A stretch of 64,000 nt of DNA from Mesobacillus subterraneus (GCF_020524355.2 NZ_CP129019.1:2666001-2730000), one strand, 5' to 3'. Numbered from the stretch's first letter, positions 9,447 to 18,833 are shown. The notes: generated by a model from the letters alone, not told the origin. Numbers and translations are program-made.

Positions 9447-9474
9447 AAAATCCGCCCAATTCTAGGCGGATTTT
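9447..9474 (-). terminator. Terminator of the typA-ylaH operon
   Basis: 10-bp perfect stem AAAATCCGCC / GGCGGATTTT with an 8-base loop and a T run on the minus strand. Confidence 0.85.
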
Positions 9475-9477
9475 TCT

Positions 9478-9771
9478 CTATTCTTCATCTGGATAGTTCA
9501 CGTATTTGTCTGGTTCTTGCCTGATTTGGTCAAGCATGACTTCAATCAGGTCGCGCGGGAAACGGTATTCTTTAGAATTACCTTCCTGTACGACAGTAAC
9601 ATAATACATTAGTGCGTCCCATTTAAGTTCTTTGGATTCAACATTATGTTCTTCAGCAAGAATTTGATCAAATAACTGTGTAGTTTCTTGAGCTGCTGTA
9701 TCTTCTGGCCGAGCATCGCTGACAATTTTGATTGTCAGCCAATTATAGATTGCATCCTGGAGTGATTTCAT
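9478..9771 (-). CDS. Conserved hypothetical protein, last gene of the typA cluster
   Basis: 97 aa, acidic, no membrane segment. The ATG follows AGGAGTTGG. Similar small proteins sit downstream of ylaH in several Bacillus genomes; I do not recognise a domain. It ends RFPRDLIEVMLDQIRQEPDKYVNYPDEE. It starts 11 bp after the ylaH stop, so it is probably co-transcribed with ylaH. Confidence 0.8.
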   Translation of the reverse strand: MKSLQDAIYNWLTIKIVSDARPEDTAAQETTQLFDQILAEEHNVESKELKWDALMYYVTVVQEGNSKEYRFPRDLIEVMLDQIRQEPDKYVNYPDEE

Positions 9772-9782
9772 AATGCCAACTC

Positions 9783-10097
9783 CTATTTAACATTCGCTTC
9801 TGCTTTTTTATGCTGTCGCAGCCTGAGCTTGTATATGATCAGGATGAGTGCAGCGACCACAAGTCCTTCCGTGATTGGAAGGAAGATAGCGAGGAAGGTC
9901 AGGACTGTCGAGCCTAGCAACAGAAACGAGTAGATGATGATACTCTTAAGTAATGGCAGCTTCTGTGCAAATCCTAGTTTATAAACAAGGATGCCGAGAG
10001 CGGCGATCGTCAGGTATAGCAACCACATGCCAACCGTCGGGTTCTCATCTACCCTGAATAATGCTGCAAAAAATGATAATCTCTGGCTTACATCCAT
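9783..10097 (-). CDS. ylaH: YlaH-like membrane protein
   Basis: 104 aa with three to four hydrophobic helices and a basic C-terminus ([15 protein letters not shown]). It sits 20 bp after typA, as ylaH does in B. subtilis. The start follows GGGGGAAGAAGT. Function unknown. Confidence 0.85.
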   Translation of the reverse strand: MDVSQRLSFFAALFRVDENPTVGMWLLYLTIAALGILVYKLGFAQKLPLLKSIIIYSFLLLGSTVLTFLAIFLPITEGLVVAALILIIYKLRLRQHKKAEANVK

Positions 10098-10117
10098 ACT
10101 TCTTCCCCCTACTTTAA

Positions 10118-11953
10118 TTAAGCTTCAGCGAATTTTTTCTTTTTCGCCATTCTTTCACGCTCGTTCTTATCAAGAATCTTCTTGCGGAGTCTGATTGATT
10201 CTGGTGTTACTTCGCAATACTCGTCATCGTTCAAGTATTCTAATGATTCTTCCAAAGTCATGATTCTTGGCTTCTTGATGACAGAAGTCTGATCCTTATT
10301 TGCAGAACGAATATTAGTTGCTGCCTTTACCTTCGTGATATTAACTGTAATATCATTTTCACGAGTGTGCTCACCAACAATCATGCCCTCATAAATTTCT
10401 GTTCCAGGCTCAACGAAAATCGTTCCGCGGTCTTCTACCTGCATGATACCATACGTAGATGCCTTTCCTGATTCCATTGATACTAGAACACCCTGACGGC
10501 GTCCGCCTACCTGGCCTTGAAGCATTGGCTGATAGCTGTCGAATGTATGGTTAATGATACCATATCCTCGAGTCAATGTTAAAAATTCAGTTGTGTAACC
10601 GATAAGTCCGCGTGCCGGTACATTGAAAATCAATCGAACCTGGCCGCTTCCATTGTTGATCATGTCGAGCATTTCGCCTTTACGTGCACCGATCGATTCC
10701 ATGACAGAGCCTGTATGTTCTTCAGGTACATCGATTTGAACGCGTTCAACCGGTTCAGATCTCACCCCATCAATTTCCCTTACGATAACTTCAGGTTTTG
10801 ACACTTGAAGCTCATAGCCTTCACGACGCATGTTTTCGATCAAAATGGACAAGTGAAGTTCTCCACGACCTGAAACGATCCATGCATCCGGTGAATCAGT
10901 GTTGTCTACTCTAAGACTAACGTCCGTTTGCAGCTGTGCACGAAGTCTTTCTTCGATTTTCCTTGCAGTCAGGTATTTACCCTCACGGCCTGCGAATGGG
11001 CTGTTGTTGACTAGGAATGTCATTTGTAGTGTTGGCTCATCAATTCGTAAAACTGGCAGTGGATCCTGGTTGTCGAATGGACATACCGTTTCACCAACAT
11101 TAATGTCTTCCATTCCAGAAACTGCGATCAAGTCACCAGCATTGGCTTCCTGGATTTCCTGGCGCTTCAGGCCGAAGAAACCAAAGATCTTAGTTACACG
11201 GAATTGTTTTACAGAGCCGTCAAGCTTCATCAACGCTACCTGCTGGCCTACCTTCATAGTACCGCGGAATACACGGCCGATTCCGATTCTGCCTACATAG
11301 TCATTGTAATCAAGAAGTGCAACCTGGAATTGAAGAGGCTCTTCTCTGTTGTCGATTGGTGCCGGAATATGGTCGATGATGGATTCATACAATGCCTGCA
11401 TGTTCTCATCCTGTTTTTCAGGGTCCATGCTTGCAGTTCCGTTGATTGCCGATGCATATACAACAGGGAACTCAAGCTGATTCTCATCTGCTCCAAGTTC
11501 GATGAACAAGTCAAGAACCTCATCAACTACTTCAGCAGGACGAGCAAAGTCTCGGTCAATCTTATTAACGACAACAATTGGCGTTAAATGCTGTTCAAGA
11601 GCTTTCTTCAAAACAAAACGTGTTTGCGGCATGCAGCCTTCATAGGCATCTACAACAAGCAAAACGCCGTCAACCATTTTCATGATACGCTCTACTTCGC
11701 CGCCAAAGTCAGCATGGCCAGGAGTATCAAGAATGTTGATACGTGTATCGTTATATGAAATAGCTGTATTTTTCGCGAGGATCGTAATTCCTCGTTCTCT
11801 TTCCAAATCGTTTGAATCCATTGCACGCTCTTCTACGTGCTCATTAATACGGAATGTGCCTGATTGCTTCAGAAGCTGGTCAACCAAAGTCGTTTTACCA
11901 TGGTCAACGTGGGCAATGATCGCTATATTTCTAATATCTTCTCTTAATTTCAA
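10118..11953 (-). CDS. typA: Translational GTPase TypA/BipA
   Basis: 611 aa ribosome-associated GTPase involved in 50S assembly and stress adaptation. Domains in order: GTP-binding (G1 AHVDHGKT, switch I region ERERGITI, G3 [12 protein letters not shown]4 NKID), beta-barrel, two EF-G-like alpha/beta domains, and the BipA-specific C-terminus ending in a Lys-rich tail. I start at TTG 11953 ([19 protein letters not shown]), because AGGGTGA lies six bases upstream and B. subtilis TypA starts at the same place; a GTG three codons earlier is inside that ribosome site. First gene of a minus-strand operon with ylaH. Confidence 0.96.
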   Translation of the reverse strand: MKLREDIRNIAIIAHVDHGKTTLVDQLLKQSGTFRINEHVEERAMDSNDLERERGITILAKNTAISYNDTRINILDTPGHADFGGEVERIMKMVDGVLLVVDAYEGCMPQTRFVLKKALEQHLTPIVVVNKIDRDFARPAEVVDEVLDLFIELGADENQLEFPVVYASAINGTASMDPEKQDENMQALYESIIDHIPAPIDNREEPLQFQVALLDYNDYVGRIGIGRVFRGTMKVGQQVALMKLDGSVKQFRVTKIFGFFGLKRQEIQEANAGDLIAVSGMEDINVGETVCPFDNQDPLPVLRIDEPTLQMTFLVNNSPFAGREGKYLTARKIEERLRAQLQTDVSLRVDNTDSPDAWIVSGRGELHLSILIENMRREGYELQVSKPEVIVREIDGVRSEPVERVQIDVPEEHTGSVMESIGARKGEMLDMINNGSGQVRLIFNVPARGLIGYTTEFLTLTRGYGIINHTFDSYQPMLQGQVGGRRQGVLVSMESGKASTYGIMQVEDRGTIFVEPGTEIYEGMIVGEHTRENDITVNITKVKAATNIRSANKDQTSVIKKPRIMTLEESLEYLNDDEYCEVTPESIRLRKKILDKNERERMAKKKKFAEA

Positions 11954-12105
11954 AAAAGTCACCCTGCCTTTAATATCATAATTTATCTATTGGCTTTTTA
12001 CACAACTTACATATTATAACACAATAAGAGTGGAAACCTATAGGCATTTTAATGTACAATTAAATATAATATTATTTGCACCAAATGTCGAATGGGGGAT
12101 TCACC

Positions 12106-12291
12106 TTGAATCAGATTAAATGGCCATTATTATTTTTCGCATTTGCAGCAGCTTCATGCATGATTGGTATTGGAATCGCCATTGGCGAAAGAAGCGTTGC
12201 CGGTACGTTAGCATGTATCATCGCATTGATTTTCGTAATGGGATTTGGCTTTAAGAAGAAAAAGAAGATGAGAGAAGCAGGAGAACTTTAA
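12106..12291 (+). CDS. ylaF: YlaF-like small membrane protein
   Basis: 61 aa with two hydrophobic helices and a basic end (KKKKKMREAGEL). TTG 12106 is used because GGGGG lies seven bases upstream; upstream in-frame codons have no ribosome site. It is divergent from typA as in B. subtilis. Function unknown. Confidence 0.82.
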   Translation: MNQIKWPLLFFAFAAASCMIGIGIAIGERSVAGTLACIIALIFVMGFGFKKKKKMREAGEL

Positions 12292-12341
12292 TTAAAAATA
12301 AAGTACAAGTGCAAGTGCATTGAAAGCATAGTTAAAAAAAA

Positions 12342-12361
12342 CCGGCTGCACTTCCAGCCGG
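12342..12361 (-). terminator. Terminator after the GNAT gene
   Basis: CCGGCTG / CAGCCGG stem, six-base loop, seven-T run on the minus strand, right after the TGA at 12362. Confidence 0.85.
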
Positions 12362-12823
12362 TCATTCGAGAGGGCGGACCATAATTAAATAGGTTTCGCC
12401 CTTGTTTTCTTCTGTTTTGTATTGTTCAAATCCGCAATCTGACAGGAAGTTGGACCACTCGTATTCATCGATTGGAACTGCGGCAAAAAGTGCCTTTTGA
12501 CCATACACTTTAAATTCGCCACCAAGATGGCTGATAATCTGTGATGCGAATCCTCGCCGTCTTTCCTCCGCCATTATCAATATGGTACCAAGCCATGGCT
12601 TTTGATTGGAGTGGGCGGATTCCACGTGAAAGGAAACTGCCACAGGATCTCCTTCCTTTTCCCAAACTCTCCATTCGCCAGACATATCATCATATTGCTC
12701 AATGTACTCTTCTATGGACAAACCCTTCAACTCATTTTTTCTCCACTCATCGCTTGCAGATATTACATCCTGAAAAAACGGCAGATCGGAGCTTTCAAAT
12801 CGCCGCCATGTTAGAATTACCAC
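12362..12823 (-). CDS. GNAT family N-acetyltransferase
   Basis: 153 aa acetyl-CoA dependent acetyltransferase fold. The acetyl-CoA pyrophosphate loop is seen as AEERRRGFASQI. The substrate is not predictable. It starts with GTG 12823 (AGGATGG site) and overlaps the end of the phosphatase gene by 7 bp, so the two are translationally coupled. B. subtilis has ylaA-ylaE, including the sigma factor gene ylaC, in this interval; they are absent here. Confidence 0.82.
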   Translation of the reverse strand: MVILTWRRFESSDLPFFQDVISASDEWRKNELKGLSIEEYIEQYDDMSGEWRVWEKEGDPVAVSFHVESAHSNQKPWLGTILIMAEERRRGFASQIISHLGGEFKVYGQKALFAAVPIDEYEWSNFLSDCGFEQYKTEENKGETYLIMVRPLE

Positions 12824-13620
12824 TTTCCATCCTTAAGATAATTCTTTAGGATATCACCGTGAAGTCCTGGCTTTGATACGAATAAGGAATTCTGTTTGAG
12901 CATATTCAGCTCATCACCCCTCAGATCAGTAGTTTCTCCGCCAAGTTCCTTTATGATGATGATCCCAGCGGCAATATCCCATGGAGCTAGCCTAGGAGTC
13001 AAATAAGCATCTATTCTTCCGGTTGCAACATACACCATTTCCATAGCCGCTGAACCATAGGAACGAGTTCCTCTCACGTCTTTCACAAGCGGTATAAGCA
13101 ATTCGTGATTAATTCGCTTATTAGGAGCGACCCAGGTTGCATTGAGAGCAATAATCGCTTCACTTACCTTGGCTTCCGTTAGTTTCGGAATTGATTTTTC
13201 GTTTAGATATACTCCATTGCCTTTCATACAATGATAAAGTTCATCATGGACAACATCATATATAAGTCCAATCATTCCTTCTCCATCAATATAAATACCT
13301 ATTGAAATGGCGAAATTCCGCTGCTGGTGAACAAAATTCATAGTTCCATCGATTGGGTCTATGATCCAGACGGCCCCTGATAAAGATGTCACTTCGTCTC
13401 CGTACCCTTCCTCGCCCATAATTCGATGATCAGGGTAGGTACCTTTGATCTTCCCAATAAAATATCGCTCTGTTTCTTTATCTATATCCGTAACCAGGTC
13501 ATTCGGGTTTGATTTCGACGTGACATTCAAAGTCTTTGGAAAAGATGCCCTGATATTTTCACCGGCCTCTTTCATCCAGCTTTGCGCATATGTATAAATC
13601 TCTTTCAGATTATATTCCAT
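12817..13620 (-). CDS. yktC: Inositol-monophosphatase family phosphatase (YktC-like)
   Basis: 267 aa Mg-dependent sugar/inositol phosphatase. Metal-site motifs are present in order: GEEGYGDE (residues about 69-76), WIIDPIDGTMNF (about 85-96) and PWDIAAGIIIIKELGG (about 205-220). Known relatives hydrolyse inositol-1-phosphate, NADP(H) or fructose bisphosphate; B. subtilis YktC is reported as an inositol monophosphatase. The ATG follows GGGGGAAAG. Confidence 0.9.
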   Translation of the reverse strand: MEYNLKEIYTYAQSWMKEAGENIRASFPKTLNVTSKSNPNDLVTDIDKETERYFIGKIKGTYPDHRIMGEEGYGDEVTSLSGAVWIIDPIDGTMNFVHQQRNFAISIGIYIDGEGMIGLIYDVVHDELYHCMKGNGVYLNEKSIPKLTEAKVSEAIIALNATWVAPNKRINHELLIPLVKDVRGTRSYGSAAMEMVYVATGRIDAYLTPRLAPWDIAAGIIIIKELGGETTDLRGDELNMLKQNSLFVSKPGLHGDILKNYLKDGKW

Positions 13621-13675
13621 TCAGCTTTCCCCCGTTCATATATTTTTACGTACACTCAAGCTTTTGGAATCTATT

Positions 13676-13768
13676 TTAGCTTATCGGATTACCTTCGTTT
13701 TCATCAAGTATTAGGATTTCCCTTGTCATCTCCTTAAAATGCAAAATTCCTAAGATGCTAATGACCAT
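13676..13768 (-). CDS. Possible 30-aa peptide
   Basis: ATG 13768 is seven bases after GGGGTGA and opens a 30-codon frame starting MVISILGILHF and ending DENEGNPIS. It has a hydrophobic start and acidic end and no recognised family. The ribosome site is the only support; it could be chance. Confidence 0.25.
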   Translation of the reverse strand: MVISILGILHFKEMTREILILDENEGNPIS

Positions 13769-13806
13769 ATTGCTCTCACCCCATTTTATCGCTAGAACAT
13801 AAGAAA

Positions 13807-13834
13807 CGAACTCCATCTCATTTACAGGAGTTCG
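13807..13834. terminator. Weak hairpin downstream of ykzI
   Basis: CGAACTCC / GGAGTTCG stem with a 12-base loop. On the minus strand it is followed by TTTCTT, a poor T run, so termination for ykzI is only possible. Confidence 0.35.
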
Positions 13835-13908
13835 TCAATTGTCTCGGTTGCTGCAGTTTTCCCTTTTTCCCACCAACATATAATACCTTTTATAAAACGT
13901 TATAACTA

Positions 13909-14103
13909 TTATAGAGATTTTAATCGTAACAATTCTTGTCGGATTCGTTCAAGTTTTTGTTTGCATTCTTTCATTTTTGATTTATCAGAATCTGTCATTG
14001 CTTCAAATAGTGTGGCTAATTCGTAATCCATTTCCAAACGTAGTACTGCTGTTCTTTGGAGCTCACCATTTTTCTTCCTTGTTGAATTTATAAGCTGTTT
14101 CAT
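13909..14103 (-). CDS. YkzI-like small helical protein
   Basis: 64 aa, strongly charged and predicted all-helical (KMKECKQKLERIRQELLRLKSL at the end). ATG follows GAGGAGTG. Between yktC and yktB, where B. subtilis carries the similarly sized ykzI; the name rests on position and length. Function unknown. Confidence 0.7.
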   Translation of the reverse strand: MKQLINSTRKKNGELQRTAVLRLEMDYELATLFEAMTDSDKSKMKECKQKLERIRQELLRLKSL

Positions 14104-14269
14104 TAATTTACACTCCTCTATTAATTTCTATTTTTTATTATTGTATGAATTTTCATTTGGCTGTGGTACAAATTTGTGCGTATACCCATGACCCGAAAAA
14201 ATGCCTGTCGCTTCTTTTTTTTATAAAGATTTTGCTACAATATTTGACATAGTACTAGGAGGTTTTTAT

Positions 14270-14890
14270 ATGTCATTTTCAGGATTTGAACAAGCAGATT
14301 TCGATGTTTTCAAAATAGATGGTCTTGATGAACGAATGGAGGCCTTAAAATCCCAGATCCGCCCTAAACTGGAAGACCTCGGCCAGCACTTCGCTCCAAC
14401 GCTTTCTAGCATTGCCGGCGATGAGATGCATTACCATGTTGCAAAACACGCCAGGAGGACGAAGAATCCGCCAAAAGATACGTGGGTAGCATTCGCCAGC
14501 AATCCTAGAGGCTATAAGATGCTACCTCATTTCCAGATTGGATTGTGGGAGAGCCATGTCTTTATCTGGTTTGCTGTTATTTACGAAGCACCTGACAAGG
14601 AATCAATCGGTAAAAAACTCGAAGAAAATATTAATTCCATTTACAATCGCACTCCTAAGGATTTCTATTGGTCAATCGACCATATGAAGCCAGAAGCCAC
14701 GATTCACAGTGAGCTTTCCAAGGAAGAACTTCTTTCCATGTTCAAGCGACTGCAAACTGTTAAAAAAGCTGAAATCCTTTGCGGTCTGAACATTACCCGC
14801 GAAGAAGCAGTCAAACTTAGCGGTGATGAAATGCTTTCCAAAATTGAGTTTGTATTTAAAGAAATATTACCCCTATATAAAATGGCATAA
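14270..14890 (+). CDS. yktB: YktB (UPF0637/DUF1054)
   Basis: 206 aa soluble protein of the DUF1054 family, with the conserved stretches HVAKHARRTKNPPKDTWVAFA and RGYKMLPHFQIGLW. The structure of a homologue is known but not its function. ATG 14270 follows AGGAGG; the frame is open upstream but without a ribosome site. Confidence 0.9.
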   Translation: MSFSGFEQADFDVFKIDGLDERMEALKSQIRPKLEDLGQHFAPTLSSIAGDEMHYHVAKHARRTKNPPKDTWVAFASNPRGYKMLPHFQIGLWESHVFIWFAVIYEAPDKESIGKKLEENINSIYNRTPKDFYWSIDHMKPEATIHSELSKEELLSMFKRLQTVKKAEILCGLNITREEAVKLSGDEMLSKIEFVFKEILPLYKMA

Positions 14891-14904
14891 ACCCCGAAAC
14901 ACAT

Positions 14905-15060
14905 AGGCGACTGCCCATTTTCGTTTAGTGCTGACCGTCTGTTAAGTAACGGTCTGAGGCCGGCGGGTACAGCGCGTCTTCTAGACCGGAGGCATTTCAA
15001 ATGAGTCGTTCTTTCATGACATTGCCGGAAATAACCTTCTCTCGAGGAATAAGGAGCTAG
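14905..15060. repeat. Degenerate copy of the dispersed mosaic repeat
   Basis: Fragments GGCGACTGCCCA, GGCCGGCGG and CTCGAGGAATAAGGAGCTAG match modules seen in the fuller copies at 18165 and 40920, but the order is partly lost. It lies between yktB and its terminator. Confidence 0.5.
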
Positions 15061-15110
15061 AGCAAGACAAAAGAGAGCCCATTTTTGATTGGGCTCTCTT
15101 TTGTCTTGCT
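15061..15110. terminator. Very long perfect bidirectional terminator
   Basis: 21-bp uninterrupted stem (15061-15081 and 15090-15110) around an 8-base loop, between the convergent genes yktB and yktA. It contains a run of A/T pairs giving T tracts in both directions. Confidence 0.85.
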
Positions 15111-15112
15111 AA

Positions 15113-15403
15113 TTATCTTTTAAATTTTTTCTGAAGGACTTTGATCTTTTCACCGGTCCCAGTTTGTTTGATTTCTTTTACTGCCTGATATGCTTCAAAT
15201 CCGCTTACCTCTTCAAATTCTTTGAAAAGAGTTTTTTCCTCAGCTTTGCCAGGAACAATTTCTTTAAAGCGTCTGTATGCCCGAAGCAAAGTATCGCGGT
15301 CGATCCCTTGTTCATAAGATTTTTCAATACATTCGTAAAAATGTATGATGTCGACTATTTCGTCTGTTGACCATGTGTAGTCTATTGGGTATTGATATTC
15401 CAT
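15113..15403 (-). CDS. yktA: YktA (UPF0223)
   Basis: 96 aa soluble protein starting [20 protein letters not shown], diagnostic for UPF0223. Conserved in Bacilli; function unknown. It overlaps nothing and ends three bases from the long terminator. Confidence 0.9.
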   Translation of the reverse strand: MEYQYPIDYTWSTDEIVDIIHFYECIEKSYEQGIDRDTLLRAYRRFKEIVPGKAEEKTLFKEFEEVSGFEAYQAVKEIKQTGTGEKIKVLQKKFKR

Positions 15404-15517
15404 GATTTCACCTGCTTTTTAAGCAATGCTAGGAAGCTTAAACTTACACTCCAGCGCATTGTTCGTATGTTAATCGATTTTACCGTTTTTTATTATTAGG
15501 CGCAAGGAATCCGAGGT

Positions 15518-16477
15518 TTACCTGCTCCAGGTTGATCTTATCTCTTCAGCTTCGTTCATGATCCTGTTAAAAAGTTCAGCTACCGAAGGAGCGTCTTTGA
15601 TTAGTCCCATCACCTGACCAGCCCAGCCAAATCCATGTTCATCATCGCCTTCATAAATATACTTGCGGTTTGCGGTTCCGCTGATCATCTCTTTTAAATC
15701 TTCATAACCGCCACCTTGCCTCTCTATTTCGATAATTTTTTCTGTCAATGTATTAGCTATCGCCCTTGCAGGCATTCCGAGCGTTCTTTTGATAACTGTA
15801 GTATCGTTTTCAGTGCCTTCGACCAGCCTTTGCTTGTACAGCTCGTTTGCATGGACGCATTCCTTAGTGGCAATGAATCGGGTCCCCATTTCAATTCCCT
15901 GTGCCCCAAGGCTTAAAGCCGCCATCAATCCCCGGCCATCTCCAATTCCTCCCGAAGCGATGACAGGTATGTTGACGGCATCGACAACAGTAGGAATAAG
16001 CACCATCGTCCCAATATCACTCTTCCCGAGGTGCCCCCCGCCTTCCTGTCCGACAACCATGACTGCGTCTGCTCCCAGTTCCTCTGCTTTCTGTGCCTGC
16101 CTTTTTGCTGCCACAAGAACAAGCTTTTTAATATCTGTTCCTTTTAATTGCTCAAATATTGGTGCCGGGTTGCCTCCCGTCATTGAAATAACCGGAACCT
16201 TTTCTTCAATGGCTACATCCAGATAATGAGAGAATGGCCTTCCATGCTGACCGATGGCAAAATTAACTCCAAATGGCTTGTCAGAAAGTTCTCTTACTTT
16301 ATGTATCTCTGTTCTCAATGCATCAGGGTCAGGTAGTGACATGGCCGTAATCTGACCCAATCCTCCTGCATTCGATACAGCTGCGGCTAATTCTGAATAA
16401 GCCAGGTAAGCAAGACCTCCCTGGACAATTGGGTACTGTATTCCTAAAAGGTTCGTTACATCAGTATTCCAGTTCAT
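15518..16477 (-). CDS. Nitronate monooxygenase-like FMN enzyme (2-nitropropane dioxygenase/FabK family)
   Basis: 319 aa TIM barrel. N-terminal substrate/FMN region GIQYPIVQGGLAYLA, phosphate-binding strands VPVIASGGIGDGRGL and GAQGIEMGTRF, and the catalytic-region stretch QEGGGHLG. Both nitronate monooxygenase and enoyl-ACP reductase II (FabK) share this layout; I cannot decide from sequence reading. ATG 16477 gives the family N-terminus; the frame is open a further 39 codons but that region carries the speA promoter on the other strand. Confidence 0.85.
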   Translation of the reverse strand: MNWNTDVTNLLGIQYPIVQGGLAYLAYSELAAAVSNAGGLGQITAMSLPDPDALRTEIHKVRELSDKPFGVNFAIGQHGRPFSHYLDVAIEEKVPVISMTGGNPAPIFEQLKGTDIKKLVLVAAKRQAQKAEELGADAVMVVGQEGGGHLGKSDIGTMVLIPTVVDAVNIPVIASGGIGDGRGLMAALSLGAQGIEMGTRFIATKECVHANELYKQRLVEGTENDTTVIKRTLGMPARAIANTLTEKIIEIERQGGGYEDLKEMISGTANRKYIYEGDDEHGFGWAGQVMGLIKDAPSVAELFNRIMNEAEEIRSTWSR

Positions 16478-16583
16478 ACGCTCTCTTCCTCTCATACTTG
16501 TTTCCTTAGTACTTCTATTTCTATTGATGTTTCTCCTGTTTTCAAAATTTCCGATACAGCTTTTGTTTGATATTTTGAATTTC

Positions 16584-16612
16584 TTTGCAAACACCTTGTT
16601 TAGTGCTATAAT
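16584..16612 (+). promoter_or_regulatory. Promoter of speA
   Basis: TTTGCA (16584-16589), 17-base spacer, TATAAT (16607-16612). About 80 bp upstream of the speA TTG. Confidence 0.65.
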
Positions 16613-16692
16613 GCATGTGTTTTATTTTTTCAAAAGCTAATCATAACCTATAAACAAGGAAATCCAATACATTAAAGAGGTGTGATCATCAA

Positions 16693-18162
16693 TTGTCACA
16701 AAAAGAAACACCGTTGTTTACCAGCCTATTAAAGCACGCAGAAAAGAATCCGATTCAGTTTCATATTCCCGGCCATAAAAAAGGCAGCGGGATCGATCCT
16801 GAGTTCAGAGAGTTCATTGGTGACAATGCTCTTTCCATTGATTTGATCAACATCGGACCCCTTGATGACTTGCATTCCCCTAAAGGCATCATCAAGCAGG
16901 CACAGGAACTCGCAGCTGAAGCATTTGGTGCAGATCATACTTTCTTTTCAGTACAGGGGACAAGCGGCGCGATCATGACCATGATCATGACTGTTTGCGG
17001 ACCTGGAGATAAGATTATCGTTCCACGTAACGTGCATAAATCCATTATGTCGGCTATCGTTTTTTCCGGTGCGATTCCAATTTTCATTCATCCTGAAATT
17101 GATAAAAAACTGGGAATTTCTCACGGAATAACAACCGATTCCGTAGAGCGGGCGCTGGAACAGCATCCTGATGCAAAAGGTCTGCTTGTGATCAACCCAA
17201 CTTATTTCGGCTTTGCAGCTGACCTGAAAAAAATTGTTGAGATTGCCCATTCTTACAATGTTCCAGTTCTGGTCGATGAAGCCCATGGTGTCCATATCCA
17301 TTTCCATGAAGACCTCCCGCTTTCAGCTATGCAAGCTGGTGCGGACATGGCAGCAACAAGCGTTCATAAGCTGGGCGGATCAATGACGCAAAGCTCGATC
17401 CTAAATGTAAAAGAAGGTTTGGTTTCATCAAAACGTGTCCAGTCTATTATCAGCATGCTGACGACTACCTCTACTTCATACCTATTGCTTGCATCGCTGG
17501 ATACCGCCAGAAGAAGGCTTGCGATTGAAGGACGAGAAATCATCGGCGAAACGATTAAACTGGCGCAATGGATTCGCGGTGAGGTTAACGAAATCGAGCA
17601 TCTATACTGCCCGGGAGAAGACTTACTTGGAACAAACGCTACTTACGACTTCGATCCAACAAAAGTTCTGATAAGCATAAAAGATTTAAATATCACTGGA
17701 TATGAGGTCGAAAATTGGCTTCGCGAAAAATATAATATCGAAGTTGAGCTTTCAGATTTATACAATATCCTGTGTATCATCACTCCTGGTGACACTCAAA
17801 AGGAAGCTGAGATTCTAGTTCAAGCATTACGTGAACTATCAAAAGAATTCCACCATCTTGCTGAAAAAGTGCATGCAGAAGTTATGCTTCCTGACATTCC
17901 ATTATTGGCATTGACGCCTAGAGATGCATTTTACGCGGATACAGAAGTGATCCCTGTTGAGGAATCAGAAGGACGAATCATTGCCGAGTTTGTCATGGTA
18001 TATCCTCCTGGAATTCCCATCTTCATTCCAGGAGAAATCATCACCGAAGAAAACCTTGTATACATCAAGACCAATATGGAAGCCGGACTTCCGGTACAAG
18101 GCCCTGAGGATGATGAACTTAAGTCATTCAGAGTAATCAAGGAACACAAAGCAATAAGATAA
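16693..18162 (+). CDS. speA: Biosynthetic arginine decarboxylase-type Orn/Lys/Arg decarboxylase
   Basis: 489 aa fold-type I PLP decarboxylase, converting arginine to agmatine for polyamine synthesis. Seen: N-terminal PFHIPGHKKGSG-like motif (QFHIPGHKKGSG, residues 22-33), VDEAHGVHIHFH around the PLP-interacting Asp, and the Schiff-base lysine in SVHKLGGS (Lys226). Orn/Lys decarboxylase activity cannot be excluded, but this chromosomal position is that of B. subtilis speA. The TTG start follows AGAGGTGTGA. Confidence 0.92.
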   Translation: MSQKETPLFTSLLKHAEKNPIQFHIPGHKKGSGIDPEFREFIGDNALSIDLINIGPLDDLHSPKGIIKQAQELAAEAFGADHTFFSVQGTSGAIMTMIMTVCGPGDKIIVPRNVHKSIMSAIVFSGAIPIFIHPEIDKKLGISHGITTDSVERALEQHPDAKGLLVINPTYFGFAADLKKIVEIAHSYNVPVLVDEAHGVHIHFHEDLPLSAMQAGADMAATSVHKLGGSMTQSSILNVKEGLVSSKRVQSIISMLTTTSTSYLLLASLDTARRRLAIEGREIIGETIKLAQWIRGEVNEIEHLYCPGEDLLGTNATYDFDPTKVLISIKDLNITGYEVENWLREKYNIEVELSDLYNILCIITPGDTQKEAEILVQALRELSKEFHHLAEKVHAEVMLPDIPLLALTPRDAFYADTEVIPVEESEGRIIAEFVMVYPPGIPIFIPGEIITEENLVYIKTNMEAGLPVQGPEDDELKSFRVIKEHKAIR

Positions 18163-18164
18163 GA

Positions 18165-18545
18165 AAAGTGCATGCGCCTTGGTCAGCCCAGAAAAGCGCT
18201 GGAGGTCCTCTCAGGTGAACTCCCTCTTTGACTTCATCTGAACGGACCGAAATTGAAAAGTAGAGCCGACTGTTCAGAAACGCGCCGGCAGAAGCGGTTT
18301 TTGCTTCTGCCGGCGGAGTTGAAGTTTCGGAGTTTCAAGAGGCAACACTAGACAATTCGAAAAGCGGAGGCGACTGCTCAACTCCGACAAGCGTTGGAGG
18401 GCCTGACAGTGAAGTCGCTCTTTGACTTCATTGGCAGGACCGAAACGTCTCGAGGAGTTAGGAGCCGCAGCTAGACAAACGTCTCCAGGAGTCAGGAGCC
18501 ACAGCTAGACATGCGACTCGAGGGGCTAAGCACTGGAGCTAGACA
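18165..18545. repeat. Full-length copy of the dispersed mosaic repeat
   Basis: About 380 bp built from recurring blocks: GCGCCTTGGTCAGCCC, a GTGAAGTCG-loop-GACTTCAT hairpin block occurring twice, an inverted stem CCGGCAGAAGC / GCTTCTGCCGG, and terminal CTCGAGGGGCTAAGC-GGAGCTAGAC blocks occurring three times. The same modules appear at 21725, 40920, 44690, 45393, 51286 and 60113. No open frame of note. Confidence 0.85.
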
Positions 18546-18590
18546 CTAATCTAATTGCAATAAATTCATACTTTATTATTAAGTAAAAAG

Positions 18591-18614
18591 AAGGGCATGC
18601 AGCTGCATGCCCTT
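18591..18614 (-). terminator. Terminator of the SR1-like RNA
   Basis: 24-base perfect palindrome (AAGGGCATGCAG and complement), followed on the minus strand by CTTTTTACTT. Confidence 0.85.
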
Positions 18615-18624
18615 TTATCTATTC

Positions 18625-18747
18625 TTATCTTTCCTCTGCACCATCATGATCGCAGCAGTTAGCTTTTTTTGAATACAAAACCGTTACTTTCTCATCTTCG
18701 AAATGGTCAATTGTTGCATTGCAAGTTTGACAAACGATTGTGCCCAT
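18625..18747 (-). CDS. SR1P, GapA-binding peptide encoded within the SR1-like RNA
   Basis: 40 aa, starting MGTIVCQTCNATIDHFEDEK and ending with a Cys-Cys/Asp-His segment and GAEER. This is recognisably the SR1P family (B. subtilis: MGTIVCQVCEGTIGHFEDEK). SR1P binds GapA and promotes its interaction with RNase J1; rnjA is also in this window. A CxxC and a CC pair could bind metal. ATG 18747 has an AAAGGAG site. Too short for standard ORF cut-offs. Confidence 0.9.
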   Translation of the reverse strand: MGTIVCQTCNATIDHFEDEKVTVLYSKKANCCDHDGAEER

Positions 18748-18804
18748 ATTTTCAAACTCCTTTTCGTTTTGATTTTTGAAAGCGCTTCATTATCTTCTGT
18801 TTAT

Positions 18805-18833
18805 ATAATAATATAACACTATTAAGTTGTAAA
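18805..18833 (-). promoter_or_regulatory. Promoter of the SR1-like RNA
   Basis: On the minus strand TTTACA (18828-18833), 17-base spacer, TATTAT (18805-18810). Start of transcription expected near 18798. Confidence 0.7.

Larger units (their letters stand above)
18583..18798 (-). ncRNA. SR1-type dual-function small RNA
   Basis: Predicted transcript of about 215 nt from a promoter at 18805-18833 to the terminator at 18591-18614, containing a 40-codon frame (18625-18747) for SR1P. In B. subtilis SR1 is a 205-nt RNA between pdhD and speA, made under gluconeogenic conditions; it inhibits ahrC translation by base pairing and encodes SR1P. Here it lies between speA and the pdh operon, agreeing in position, size, promoter layout and encoded peptide. 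The antisense pairing to ahrC cannot be checked in this window. A stretch close to a cre palindrome (TGAAAGCGCTTCA, 18779-18791) lies just inside the transcript but lacks one base of the consensus. Confidence 0.85.

Noticed and set aside
16478..16594. Longer start of the nitronate monooxygenase-like gene
   Set aside because: The extension covers the speA promoter and has no ribosome site or family similarity.
18779..18791. cre site inside the SR1-like RNA
   Set aside because: TGAAAGCGCTTCA lacks one base of the 14-base palindrome; the fit is poor in both orientations.
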